The notes below the pieces were generated by a model. That model was not told the origin of the DNA. It did not search any database and worked only from the letters and a program-made list of their open reading frames with translations. The translations under genes and the position numbers were made by a program. A stretch of 64,000 bases of DNA. Origin: JBJMHZ01 sp045807125 (lineage in GTDB: Bacteria > Actinomycetota > Actinomycetes > JAWWOL01). Every line of letters starts with the position of its first letter. Position 1 is the stretch's first letter. Location: positions 19,188-83,187 of the forward strand of contig JBJMHZ010000034.1 in assembly GCA_045807125.1 (NCBI GenBank), written 5' to 3'. Positions 23,715 to 31,234 of the stretch are shown in pieces.

Positions 23715-24839
23715 ATGACGGACCGCGCCACGGGGCGGGACCGCCTCGGCGTCGTGGCCGCCGCCGCCCGGAGGCTGGCGACCGCCGGCCCCGCCGCCGC
23801 CCTGCCCGCCGTCGTCCAGGCGTTGCGCGACGCGCTCGCCGTCGAGGCGAGCGTGGTCGTCCGCGCCGCCGGGGACGCCGGCTCTGGCTCGGGCGCCGTG
23901 CTGGCCGCTGCCCATCCTTCCGTCGTGCCGCTGCCACGCGCAGCCGGGTCGCCGGCCGTGCTGAGCGTTTCCGTGCAGGTGGACGGGGAGCCCGTCTGCC
24001 TCATGTCGGTCATCGCCCACGAGGAGCTCGGCGAGCCCGACCGCGTCCTGATCGAGGCGCACGCCGACCTCGTCGGCCTGGCCCTTGCCGCCGCTCGGCC
24101 GCGCGCCGAGCTGGCCGCGCTGGTCCTCGACGAGGAGGCCGACCGCGCCCAGATCGCCGCCGACCTGCACGAGGGCGCGGTCGGCTCGCTGATCGCGGCC
24201 CGTCATGCCCTCGCCACCGGCCACGACGGCGGGGCCGTGGGCGCCGTCGTCCAGCGCGCGATGCGCGAGCTGCGCCGGGTGGTGACCGCCCAGCGCGCCC
24301 GCGGGATCGACGGCGACCTGATCCGCGCACTGCGCGGCCTGGTGGATGAGCTGCGGGGCTCCGGCCGCCGGGCCACCCTCTCGGTGACTGGCCTGCCTCG
24401 TGCGGGCGTCTCGCCCGCGTGCGCGGTGGTCGCGCACCGGGTCGCCGCCGCGGCGGTCGACGGGTCGACCGGCCGGCCGGTGATCGCCGTGACCGGATGC
24501 GGCGAGGAAGCCTTCACCGTCTCGGTGACCGGTGCGGCGGATCCGCACGACGCCGGCGCGCTGGACCGCTGGTCCCGGCGCGCCCGCGCGCTCGGGGGAG
24601 ACCTCGAGCGGCACCCCGACGGGGTGGTCCTGCGCCTGCCGGTGCGCCTGCCGTGGGAGCAGCCGGCGCAGGACCGGCCACCCCGCCCGCTCGCCGGGCC
24701 GGCCGCCCGGGCCTTGGCCCACCCGGCCAGCCGCCCGTCCGCCCGCCCGTCCATCCGACCGTCTGCCCGACCATTCGCCCGACCGTCGCGCCTACCGTCC
24801 CGGCCGTCCGTCGCGAGAAGCAGTGGAGCCGTCTCATGA
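23715..24839 (+). CDS. Degenerate NarL-type histidine-kinase-like protein
   Basis: 374 aa from ATG 23715 (GTG 23712 in frame; GGAGG lies 9-12 bp upstream). A GAF-like N-terminal half is followed by RAQIAADLHEGAVGSLIAARHAL, which aligns with the HisKA_3 dimerisation helix including its His. The ATPase half is recognisable only by its end (RARALGGDLERHPDGVVLRLPV); the N box and the Gly-rich G1/G2 boxes are not found. The last 45 residues are an Arg/Pro/Ser repeat (RPSARPSIRPSARPFARPS). It overlaps the bldM-like gene (ATGA), so it forms a kinase/regulator pair in arrangement only. Confidence 0.72.
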   Translation: MTDRATGRDRLGVVAAAARRLATAGPAAALPAVVQALRDALAVEASVVVRAAGDAGSGSGAVLAAAHPSVVPLPRAAGSPAVLSVSVQVDGEPVCLMSVIAHEELGEPDRVLIEAHADLVGLALAAARPRAELAALVLDEEADRAQIAADLHEGAVGSLIAARHALATGHDGGAVGAVVQRAMRELRRVVTAQRARGIDGDLIRALRGLVDELRGSGRRATLSVTGLPRAGVSPACAVVAHRVAAAAVDGSTGRPVIAVTGCGEEAFTVSVTGAADPHDAGALDRWSRRARALGGDLERHPDGVVLRLPVRLPWEQPAQDRPPRPLAGPAARALAHPASRPSARPSIRPSARPFARPSRLPSRPSVARSSGAVS

Positions 24840-25447
24840 CCACAGTTCTCATCTGCGACGACGAGCGCAGGTACGCCGAGGGGTTGCGCACCTCCGTCGC
24901 GGCGGTGCCGGGGGTGACCAGGGTGACCGCCGTCGCCACCACGGAGGAGCTGCTCGCCCGGTACGCCTCGGAGCGGCCTCAGCTGGTCCTCGTCGCCGTC
25001 GGAGTCGCGGGCGGCGCGCCCGAGGTGACCAGGCGGCTCGTCATGAGCTACCCGGACGCCAACGTCGTCGTCGTCGCCACCGACGACGAGCGCGACGGGG
25101 TGGTGCAGGCCATCGCGGGCGGGGCCCGCGGGTTCCTGCACCGCGGCGTGTCCCGCGAGGAGCTGTGCGCCACCGTCGCGCACGCCCTCGCCGGCCCGCT
25201 GGATCCCGGAGCGGCCCGGCCGGCCCGCGAGGTGCCGGACGGCCCGCCGCCGCCGGAGCTGACCGAGCGCGAGCTGCAGGTGCTGCGCGGCATGAGCGAG
25301 GGCAAGAGCAACGGCCAGATCGGCCGCGAGCTCTACCTGTCCGAGGACACGGTGAAGACCCACGCCCGCCGCTTGTTCCGCAAGCTGGGCGTCAACGATC
25401 GCGCCCAGGCGGTAGCCCTCGGCTTCCGCCGCGGCCTCGTGCATTAG
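24836..25447 (+). CDS. bldM: BldM-type orphan response regulator with receiver Asp replaced
   Basis: 203 aa. N-terminal receiver-like domain (1-120) with the acidic pair CDDE (Asp8, Asp9), but the phospho-acceptor position is Ala54 (LVLVAVGVAGG) instead of Asp. C-terminal NarL HTH (about 140-200): LTERELQVLRGMSEGKSNGQIG, then LYLSEDTVKTHARRLFRKLGV. This HTH and the end ALGFRRGLVH match Streptomyces BldM closely as I recall it, and the position between whiB3/whiD and the sigma-guaB block is that of bldM. BldM works as a homodimer or with WhiI in sporulation. Confidence 0.88.
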   Translation: MTTVLICDDERRYAEGLRTSVAAVPGVTRVTAVATTEELLARYASERPQLVLVAVGVAGGAPEVTRRLVMSYPDANVVVVATDDERDGVVQAIAGGARGFLHRGVSREELCATVAHALAGPLDPGAARPAREVPDGPPPPELTERELQVLRGMSEGKSNGQIGRELYLSEDTVKTHARRLFRKLGVNDRAQAVALGFRRGLVH

Positions 25448-25543
25448 CCGGGGCCGGCCGTGAGCGGGCCGCCGACGCGCGTGCGGTTGCTACGTCCAGG
25501 TGACAGCGCGTCACGGGGGGTAACGTCCGGCTCCTCCGCGCCG

Positions 25544-26113
25544 ATGGTTGGGGTGGACGAGTCGGACAACGACGCTCTGCTCGACCGCGCGCGGCGCGGT
25601 GACGGCGAGGCGGTCAGCGTCCTGCTCGGCCGGTTGCGGCCCCAGCTGGTGCGGTACTGCCGGAGCCGCCTCGGCCGGGTCGTGGGCTCGTACGAACTGG
25701 CCGACGACGTCGCGCAGGAGGTGTGCCTCGCCGTGCTGAACGCACTGCCGCGCTATCGCGACGAGGGTCATCCGTTCGCCGCGTTCGTCTTCGGCATCGC
25801 CGCGCACAAGGTGGCCGATGCGCACCGGGCGGGCGCGCGCGGCATGGTGCTGGTCGCCGAGCTGCCGGACCGGGCCGACGATGCCCCGGGGCCTGAGGAC
25901 GCGGCCGTGCACGACGCGGAGGTCGAGGTCGCGAGGGCCCTGCTCGCCCGGCTGCCGGAGCAGGCCCGTGAGATCATCCTCTTGCGCGTCGCCGCCGGCC
26001 TCACCGCTGAGCAGACCGGCGAGGTGCTCGGCATGAGCGCCGGCGCCGTCCGGGTGGCCCAGCATCGCGCGCTGACCCGGCTGCGCCTGATGGCGGCGGA
26101 GGCATTGGCATGA
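25544..26113 (+). CDS. sigD: ECF-like sigma factor SigD
   Basis: 189 aa from ATG 25544; GTG 25460 and GTG 25553 are other possible starts, since no good Shine-Dalgarno decides. Region 2: RYCRSRLGRVVGSYELADDVAQEVCLAVLNALPRYRDEGHPFAAFVFGIAAHKVADAHR is here, and it ends with region 4 (LPEQAREIILLRVAAGLTAEQTGEVLGMSAGAVRVAQHRAL). Confidence 0.5.
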   Translation: MVGVDESDNDALLDRARRGDGEAVSVLLGRLRPQLVRYCRSRLGRVVGSYELADDVAQEVCLAVLNALPRYRDEGHPFAAFVFGIAAHKVADAHRAGARGMVLVAELPDRADDAPGPEDAAVHDAEVEVARALLARLPEQAREIILLRVAAGLTAEQTGEVLGMSAGAVRVAQHRALTRLRLMAAEALA

Positions 26114-27276
26114 GCGCCCGGACGCCCACCGACCCGACCGACGAGCCCCTCGACGGGGACGACGACGCGGCCGAGGTGATCGACCACGCGGCGGTGATCC
26201 GCGACGACGAGCTGCTCACCGCGATCAGCAGCGTCACCGTGGTCGACGCGCTGACCTGGGACGACCAGCCGCTCACCCCGTCGGAGCCCGACGCCGACGG
26301 CGAGGACGCGCCCGACGACCCGCCGGACCGGACGATCGCGCTGCTCCTGGCGCTGCGCGCCGACCTCGAGCGAGCCGGCCGATCGGCCCACCACGGGACC
26401 GGCGTCCTTCCCGAGGCCGACGAAGCCGACGAGGCCGACGAGACCAACGAGGCCGCCGGCCGCCCGGTGGCGCACGAGCACCGCACGATCCGGTTCGTGC
26501 CGCGCACGATCGCGGCGGCGACCGGCGCAGCGATCGTCCTGTCGGTCGGCGGCGTGGCCGCCGCGGCCGTCGGCGCCGGACCGCACAGCTGGCTCTACCC
26601 GCTGCACCGGGCACTGGTGAACGACCGGGGGCCGACCGCCTCCCAGCAGGCCGCTGCGCAGGTGCGCCGCGACCTGCAGGAGGCGGGGACCGCGCTCGGG
26701 CGCCACGACCTCGCAAGGGCTGGGGCCGCGCTCGGGGCGGCGCGCCGGATCGTCTGGCAGGTGGCGCCCTCCGACGGCGCAACTTCCCTGCGCGCCCAGC
26801 TCGACGCGCTCCAGGCCCGGCTCGACGCCGCGCTCGCCGCACCGCCGCCGGGGACGGCCCCCGGGGCGACCGAGCCCTCCGAGCGCCCCGCGCCTGCGCC
26901 CTCAGCGTCCCCGTTCGGCCGCGACGACGTCCCCGGCAAGGCGGTGCCCGGCCGAGGCGGTCAGGGCCACGACGAAGGTGCGTCCGGGTCGCATCCACCC
27001 GGCTCGAAGGGGCACGGTACGCCGGCGCACCGGCACGGGACGGGCCAGTCCGGCAAGCACCGCCACGGCGGGCAGGGGACCACGTCCGGCAAGGGTGGCG
27101 GGACCAGCGGGCAGGTCAGCGGCGGCGACGGCGGCCAGGTCAGCGGCGGCGACGGCGGGCAGGTCAGCTCCCGGGAGTCGGGGCACCATCGCGGCGGCAA
27201 GGACGGCCGGCCCTCCGACCGCACCGGGATGCGCACCGGCGGGTCGTCCCGAGCCAAGATCGGGAAAGCTCCCTAG
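26110..27276 (+). CDS. rsdA: Membrane-anchored anti-sigma-D factor RsdA
   Basis: 388 aa, starting in ATGA overlap with sigD, the standard sigma/anti-sigma arrangement. The cytoplasmic N-terminus is acidic (DDELLTAISSVTVVDALTWDD, then PPDRTIALLLALRADLE), as expected for the SigD-binding segment. One membrane helix, TIAAATGAAIVLSVGGVAAA (about residues 136-155). The outside part is Ala-rich helical, then Gly/His/Ser-rich, with 24-bp DNA repeats. RsdA is normally shed by proteolysis to free SigD. The C-terminus is longer and more repetitive than I would expect. Confidence 0.82.
   Translation: MSARTPTDPTDEPLDGDDDAAEVIDHAAVIRDDELLTAISSVTVVDALTWDDQPLTPSEPDADGEDAPDDPPDRTIALLLALRADLERAGRSAHHGTGVLPEADEADEADETNEAAGRPVAHEHRTIRFVPRTIAAATGAAIVLSVGGVAAAAVGAGPHSWLYPLHRALVNDRGPTASQQAAAQVRRDLQEAGTALGRHDLARAGAALGAARRIVWQVAPSDGATSLRAQLDALQARLDAALAAPPPGTAPGATEPSERPAPAPSASPFGRDDVPGKAVPGRGGQGHDEGASGSHPPGSKGHGTPAHRHGTGQSGKHRHGGQGTTSGKGGGTSGQVSGGDGGQVSGGDGGQVSSRESGHHRGGKDGRPSDRTGMRTGGSSRAKIGKAP
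27112..27168 (+). repeat. 24-bp tandem repeat within rsdA
   Basis: Two full copies and one partial copy of a 24-bp unit (starts CAGGTCAGCGGCGGCGAC) encode QVSGGDGG repeats in the extracytoplasmic tail. Confidence 0.85.
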
Positions 27277-27290
27277 CCCTTGCGGCTAGG
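27272..27290 (+). terminator. Hairpin at the end of rsdA
   Basis: CCTAGCC (27272-27278), which contains the rsdA stop codon, pairs with GGCTAGG (27284-27290) around CTTGC. Short and without T tract. Confidence 0.45.
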
Positions 27291-27454
27291 AGACTCGCGC
27301 GAAACGATCAGCGAAACTCACCCGGAAACCGTAACCCAGCCGTGACCTAAGCCCGCGTGGGCACTCGCTGACCGTCCAGAGCGTCCGTTTTCGCTGTGGG
27401 GTAAGCGATCCGGGCCGGTTGGGGTCGGATTCCGGGGTCCGGGCATGGCGACGG

Positions 27455-27472
27455 CCCCGCCGGTCGGCGGGG
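27455..27472 (-). terminator. Hairpin downstream of the transposase
   Basis: CCCCGCC (27455-27461) and GGCGGGG (27466-27472) form a 7-bp stem with a 4-nt loop, 19 bp beyond the transposase stop. Confidence 0.45.
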
Positions 27473-27490
27473 TGAGGCAGCGGGGACCGG

Positions 27491-28618
27491 CTACGCGACC
27501 AGCGGGAGAGCGTTCGCGCGTGCGGCGAGCAACGCGGAGCCGAGACGGGCCAGCATCGTCAGGTCGGTGTGCAAGCGCACCCGGACCAAGCGACGGACGC
27601 GCAGCGGCAGGAAGCCCCACTCGGTCTTCAAGTGACCGAAGCACCGCTCCACCGCGCCGCGCGACCGGTAGAGCGAGCGGTAGCGGTCGGTGCCGCGCGG
27701 GATGAGCGGGTGCAGCCGGTCGGCCTTGACCCACACCGACGCAGGTGAGCATTCGCCGGTCGGGCAGCGCCACTTGCTCGCCTGCCGCTTCGCGTCGGCC
27801 CCGGCGAACGTCCAGACGCCGTGGTCGCAGGTCGGCGGGCGGTGCTTCCTCGCGCGGACGGCTGGCGTCATCCGCAGCGGGATCACCGGGCGGATGCCGC
27901 GCCGCTCGCACTCGTCGTAGAGGGCCGTGGTGTCGTAGCCCCTGTCCATGACGCAGTGCGCCGGGACGATGCCCTGCTGGGCCAGCTTGTCGAGCAGCGG
28001 CGCGACGATGACCGTCTCGCTCACCTTCGCCGTCTCGACCTGCCACGCCACCGGAAGCCCGGTGGTCGCGCAGACGGCGGCGTGAATCTTGTAGCCGTAG
28101 TACCCGCCACCGGATCGGGTGCTGACCGAGGAGCGGTGACCCCAGCTTGCGTCCGGGTCGCTGAACCGCTCGCGCAGCGGGCCGTTGCGGGAGACGCGCC
28201 GCTGGCCGTTGGCCCATGCGGGCATGTCGCTGCCGTCAATGCACACCGTCTCGCCCATGCCGGGAAGCTCGGCGCGCAGCTCGGCCAGCACGCGGTCAAG
28301 GCAGGCGGTCAGCAGGTCGCCATGCTCGCGCAGCTTCGCAGCGAAGCGGTAAGCCGCATGCACGGACGGCGCTTCCCCGCCGAGCGCACGACGCAGCGCG
28401 TCATGCTCGGCGACCAACCGGACGGCGCGGGTCCAGGTCGGCAGCGCGTAGACGCTCCTGACGAGCGCCAGGCCGACCATCGCCCGCATCGGGTAGCCGG
28501 GGCGGCCAGTCCAGCGGGCCGCGTCGAGATCGCCGATCAGCCGGGCTATCTCCGGCGAGTCGAGCAGTGCGGCGACCTGTGAAGCGTCGCCGCTCGGTAG
28601 TACCGTGGCCTTGACCAT
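27491..28618 (-). CDS. IS5/IS1182-like DDE transposase
   Basis: 375 aa from ATG 28618 (MVKATVLPSGDASQVAALLD). N-terminal DUF772-like helical domain (about 40-115: GYPMRAMVGLALVRSVY), then a DDE nuclease: Asp128 in CIDGSDMPAW, Asp225 in CVMDRGYDTT and Glu324 in SRGAVERCFGHLKTEWGF. All catalytic residues are present and the frame is unbroken, so the element may be active. The G-S-D-M and GYYGYKIHA motifs fit the IS4/IS5 superfamily; the exact family is not certain. Terminal inverted repeats could not be fixed by eye. Confidence 0.92.
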   Translation of the reverse strand: MVKATVLPSGDASQVAALLDSPEIARLIGDLDAARWTGRPGYPMRAMVGLALVRSVYALPTWTRAVRLVAEHDALRRALGGEAPSVHAAYRFAAKLREHGDLLTACLDRVLAELRAELPGMGETVCIDGSDMPAWANGQRRVSRNGPLRERFSDPDASWGHRSSVSTRSGGGYYGYKIHAAVCATTGLPVAWQVETAKVSETVIVAPLLDKLAQQGIVPAHCVMDRGYDTTALYDECERRGIRPVIPLRMTPAVRARKHRPPTCDHGVWTFAGADAKRQASKWRCPTGECSPASVWVKADRLHPLIPRGTDRYRSLYRSRGAVERCFGHLKTEWGFLPLRVRRLVRVRLHTDLTMLARLGSALLAARANALPLVA

Positions 28619-28774
28619 GAGGACGCATCCCTGGTGGTCCAGACCCCCGGACGTTGGCGCGTCGCGGGGGTCACCTATTTGATTGACAAGGCTCACGGTA
28701 TAACAGGGGTACGACAATTTTTGCGCTGGCGAGGTCACTCACGGCGTGCCACGCGATTCGCCAGCCAAGAGCGT

Positions 28775-29080
28775 CTATCTGTCCACAATGTCTGTGGGTG
28801 GGAAAAGCTCCCCAGCGAGCAGGACGTTGTATATGTCGCCGTGTTCAGTGTCATCTTGCACGTCGAAGATGACGAAGCAGCCGGTGGTGGTGAGCACACT
28901 GAACGCGTCAGGATCGAGGTATGATTGCGTGATCGGCAATTTGTCGAACTCGCCAGCCGCAATAGCGTCGAGGCACGCGAATATGCTCTCTAGGTGTGCG
29001 TCCTCGCACTGCAGAAGATAGTCCTCTGCTTGACGCCCTATTCTCCCCAGAATGCGTGGCCTACTATCAGGCAGCCCCAC
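28775..29080 (-). CDS. Small unknown protein, second gene of a possible toxin-antitoxin pair
   Basis: 101 aa from GTG 29080, overlapping the end of the upstream gene by 14 bp. Helical N-terminal half (EDYLLQCEDAHLESIFACLDAIAAG), then LPITQSYLDPDAFSVLTT followed by strand-like TGCFVIFDVQDDTEHGDIYNVLLAG, which recalls the beta-sheet of RelE/ParE-fold toxins. No catalytic motif is recognised. Codon use is clearly less GC-biased than its neighbours (codons with A/T at position 3), suggesting transfer. Confidence 0.6.
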   Translation of the reverse strand: MGLPDSRPRILGRIGRQAEDYLLQCEDAHLESIFACLDAIAAGEFDKLPITQSYLDPDAFSVLTTTGCFVIFDVQDDTEHGDIYNVLLAGELFPPTDIVDR

Positions 29081-29477
29081 GTCGTCGCTCCGTAAGGTAC
29101 TTGCGCGCGTTCCCGATTGGCCCGTGGTTGCTCAGTTGCTCTTCGACTTCCTTCTTGGCCCGCCGGAGGTCGTCGGGATCACGGGCCGCCAGCATGGAGT
29201 CCACCGCGATGCCGTTCAGCATGCGGGTCAGCGCCGCCGGGTCGCCGTGTCGGTACGCCGTCGCCGCTGCTTCGAACTCGCTCATCAGTCTGACGAAGTC
29301 GGGTAGGTCAAGCTCCTGGAAGAAGCTCAGGATGCGGTACATCGCCTCGGAGCTGGCCAAGTCGGACGAGGGCTCCTCGGCGTGCTGCTCGGGCAAGAGC
29401 TCGCCGTCGTGGCCTGACGCCACTTCCGAGTGTTCGCTGTCGTGGCCTGACGCCACGTCCCTGCTCTGGTGCTCCAT
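29067..29477 (-). CDS. Small acidic protein, first gene of a possible toxin-antitoxin pair
   Basis: 136 aa from ATG 29477. The N-terminal 40 residues are low-complexity, with a repeated ASGHD (VASGHDSEHSEVASGHDGEL). The rest is predicted helical: SSEAMYRILSFFQELDLPDF, then FEAAATAYRHGDPAALTRML and a basic C-terminus LTERRRGAA. Size, order, overlap and charge pattern resemble an antitoxin-toxin operon, but no DNA-binding fold is evident. It is transcribed from a candidate promoter at 29553-29581. Confidence 0.6.
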   Translation of the reverse strand: MEHQSRDVASGHDSEHSEVASGHDGELLPEQHAEEPSSDLASSEAMYRILSFFQELDLPDFVRLMSEFEAAATAYRHGDPAALTRMLNGIAVDSMLAARDPDDLRRAKKEVEEQLSNHGPIGNARKYLTERRRGAA

Positions 29478-29552
29478 AGGTCGCGTGCCTTCCCCATCGG
29501 GGGCGGGCTCCGCGCCTGTCGCGCTTGCCCGCCTGTCAAGCGTAGCGGCGGC

Positions 29553-29581
29553 CTACTACTCCCGTCCACGGTCTAGGTCAA
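29553..29581 (-). promoter_or_regulatory. Promoter of the 29477/29080 gene pair
   Basis: On the minus strand, -35 TTGACC (29581-29576), 17 bp, then -10 TAGTAG (29558-29553). The predicted leader is about 70 nt. Confidence 0.5.
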
Positions 29582-29663
29582 GCAGGCGGCGACGGTGTGT
29601 CGGGGCCTAACCCTCACGCGGACTGTATCGGGATGGCGGGTCGTGGACTTCACTCGGGGATGC

Positions 29664-29700
29664 CGGTGCTCAGAGTACCTAAAGTCGGTGCTCAGAGCAC
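29664..29700. repeat. Pair of direct repeats, 22-bp period
   Basis: CGGTGCTCAGAGTAC (29664-29678) and CGGTGCTCAGAGCAC (29686-29700) differ at one base and are two helical turns apart. Outer bases TGCCGGT and ACCGGCA also form an inverted repeat around the pair. Operator-like, but no gene starts close by. Confidence 0.55.
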
Positions 29701-29754
29701 GTACCGGCACGCGGTATGTCGGGGCGTCAGGAGCGTGACCCGACGCGGCCATAT

Positions 29755-29788
29755 GACGAAGCCCCCGACACTGGCCGGGGGCTTCGTC
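29755..29788. terminator. Strong bidirectional hairpin in the island
   Basis: GACGAAGCCCCCG and CGGGGGCTTCGTC form a perfect 13-bp stem with an 8-nt loop. No gene with a stop just upstream is visible, so the gene it once served may have been lost. Confidence 0.75.
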
Positions 29789-30006
29789 TGATCAGCCGGG
29801 GGAGCAGGCACCCAGTCGATCTTCTCGGGTTGGGTTGGTGCGTATCACTCGACGCCAACTACGGCGCGACCGCTTCTTCGATTGCCTGCTCCTCGGGTGG
29901 CCGTGCGGCAAGTGGGGTCCCGCTCGGGACGCGCTTACGGCGTGTCGTCAGGGTAAGTGGCATTGGGCATCCCCTCCCTTCGGCGACGCGGCCATCGTGC
30001 CACCTC

Positions 30007-30120
30007 CTATACCGTGATCCGCTCCACCACGTCGACGAGCCGGACCAGCGTGGCGGGGAGGAAGCGGGCGGAGGGGCCGTACCCTCGTGATCGCGAACCT
30101 TGATCCGAGGGAGTTGTCAT
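30007..30120 (-). pseudogene. C-terminal fragment of a DUF6907-type gene
   Basis: A 37-codon open frame whose end LPATLVRLVDVVERITV matches LAAMLVRLADVAERIIV, the C-terminus of the intact gene at 30782-31105 (13 of 17 residues). The first half has no counterpart and the CPxWC motif is missing. An ATG at 30120 keeps it formally complete, but it is best read as the remnant of a duplicated gene. It overlaps the first 2 bp of the divergent HEPN-like gene. Confidence 0.6.
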
Positions 30121-30742
30121 GCGGTGGTGGGAGCTGGCGCTCGACTACCTCCGAGTGTTGGTATGGCCCGCCGCAGTCGTCACCGTCCTCGTGGTGTACC
30201 GCAAGCCGATCGGCTGGCTGATCACGCACATCAAGCGGCTCTCGTGGGGGTCTGCGAGCGCGGAGCTGACCGACGAGGCTCGTGAACTCGCCGACGTAGC
30301 CCGGACGCTTCCCGTCCCTGAGCCGCGACACCATGACGTGACCATCGAGGACGATGCGGGTCTGAGCGACACCGAACCGCGGGCTGCCAAGCCCGAGCCG
30401 GACGAGTCTTCACTCGCGCACAGCCCCCTCTACCCTGCGGAAGTCGTACTCTCCTCATGGCGCGATTTCGAGAACGTCTGCGAGCGGGTGGCACGACGAC
30501 TCGGCATCGACCTAAGCCGTCGGCCGAGCGGCAACCCCACCGCCAGGTACGTCGTGGGTGAACTGCTCGATCGGGGGCTCGCCTCAAAAGAGGATTTGCA
30601 GTTGACCACGGCACTCGCCGTGCTGCGCAATCAGATCGGACACGAACCGGCGGAGGCCTCCGCCAGCCTCGCTATGGACTTTGCCTTTACGGCAAGTCGG
30701 CTCTCCTACCGGATCGAGGCGATGGCACTCGACAACGACTGA
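30119..30742 (+). CDS. Membrane-anchored protein with HEPN-like C-terminal domain
   Basis: 207 aa from ATG 30119 with GGGAG upstream. One N-terminal membrane helix (YLRVLVWPAAVVTVLVVYRK, about 10-29), a short basic segment, a charged linker (about 60-105), then a helical domain (110-207): VVLSSWRDFENVCERVARRLG, YVVGELLDRGLASKEDLQL and ALAVLRNQIGHEPAEAS. RNQIGH fits the R-x4-6-H motif of HEPN RNases and matches the DUF4145-like pattern. HEPN proteins are common in defence and toxin systems; the island context agrees. RNase activity is an inference from six residues. Confidence 0.65.
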   Translation: MRWWELALDYLRVLVWPAAVVTVLVVYRKPIGWLITHIKRLSWGSASAELTDEARELADVARTLPVPEPRHHDVTIEDDAGLSDTEPRAAKPEPDESSLAHSPLYPAEVVLSSWRDFENVCERVARRLGIDLSRRPSGNPTARYVVGELLDRGLASKEDLQLTTALAVLRNQIGHEPAEASASLAMDFAFTASRLSYRIEAMALDND

Positions 30743-30768
30743 GCCCCCGGCAGGACGGCCGGGGGCTC
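30741..30768. terminator. Bidirectional terminator after the HEPN-like gene
   Basis: GAGCCCCCGGC and GCCGGGGGCTC form a perfect 11-bp stem with a 6-nt loop, overlapping the stop codon of the plus-strand gene and lying 14 bp from the end of the minus-strand DUF6907 gene. Confidence 0.8.
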
Positions 30769-30781
30769 AGGGTCGGCAGGC

Positions 30782-31105
30782 TCAGACGATGATCCGCTCC
30801 GCCACGTCGGCGAGACGGACGAGCATGGCCGCGAGCGAGCGACTGGCCGCGCTGCTCAGGGTCAGCAGGTCGGTGTCCACGTCGCCGAGGAGCACCCGCA
30901 CGACGCTGCCGCCGAGGGACAGCGCCAGCAGGGCGTGCAACGTGGTCGGTATGCCGTTGGGCCGCTCGGCTTCGACGGCGAGCGAGTGGCCGGTGTGCCG
31001 GGCCGGGTGGTCGGCCGGATCGCCGAAACGATCCGAGCACCACCACGGGCAGCCGGGCAGCCCGGCCGGGTCGTGAGAATCTGAGGTCACGGCGTTCGCC
31101 TCCAT
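30782..31105 (-). CDS. DUF6907-like small protein
   Basis: 107 aa from ATG 31105 (GTG 31090 also possible). The N-terminal LPGCPWWCSDRFGDPADHPARH fits the CPxWC ... DHP pattern of DUF6907, a small domain often seen in Streptomyces-type integrative elements. The C-terminal half is aliphatic with a coiled tail LVRLADVAERIIV. Function unknown. The two Cys could bind metal, but only two are present. Direct TTACCCCAC repeats lie about 130-160 bp upstream. Confidence 0.65.
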   Translation of the reverse strand: MEANAVTSDSHDPAGLPGCPWWCSDRFGDPADHPARHTGHSLAVEAERPNGIPTTLHALLALSLGGSVVRVLLGDVDTDLLTLSSAASRSLAAMLVRLADVAERIIV

Positions 31106-31234
31106 GGGGCGTGCGTCGAGGCCCCGGTCAGGTCTAGACCACCTGGCCGGGGCCGCCCCCGCCGATCTGGCGGGACGGCGAGACGGACGCTACGAGCACC
31201 CTCCGACAGTCTCAGGAGACGGCGACGATGGCCC

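Larger units (their letters stand above)
27430..28720 (-). mobile_element. Insertion sequence (approximate extent)
   Basis: Limits are estimates around the transposase. I compared about 100 bp on each side and found no convincing terminal inverted repeat or target duplication. Confidence 0.5.
29478..30006. other. Gene-poor 529-bp spacer in the island
   Basis: Contains the promoter at 29553-29581, two 15-bp direct repeats (29664 and 29686) and a strong hairpin at 29755-29788. Short open frames here (for example 29716-30090 on the plus strand) have no coding character. Confidence 0.6.

Noticed and set aside
27290..28740. Exact terminal inverted repeats of the IS element
   Set aside because: Compared both flanks by eye; only 6-8 bp chance matches were found, so no ends are claimed.
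29716..30090. 124-codon plus-strand frame in the island spacer
   Set aside because: It crosses the strong hairpin at 29755-29788 and has no family similarity or ribosome-binding site.
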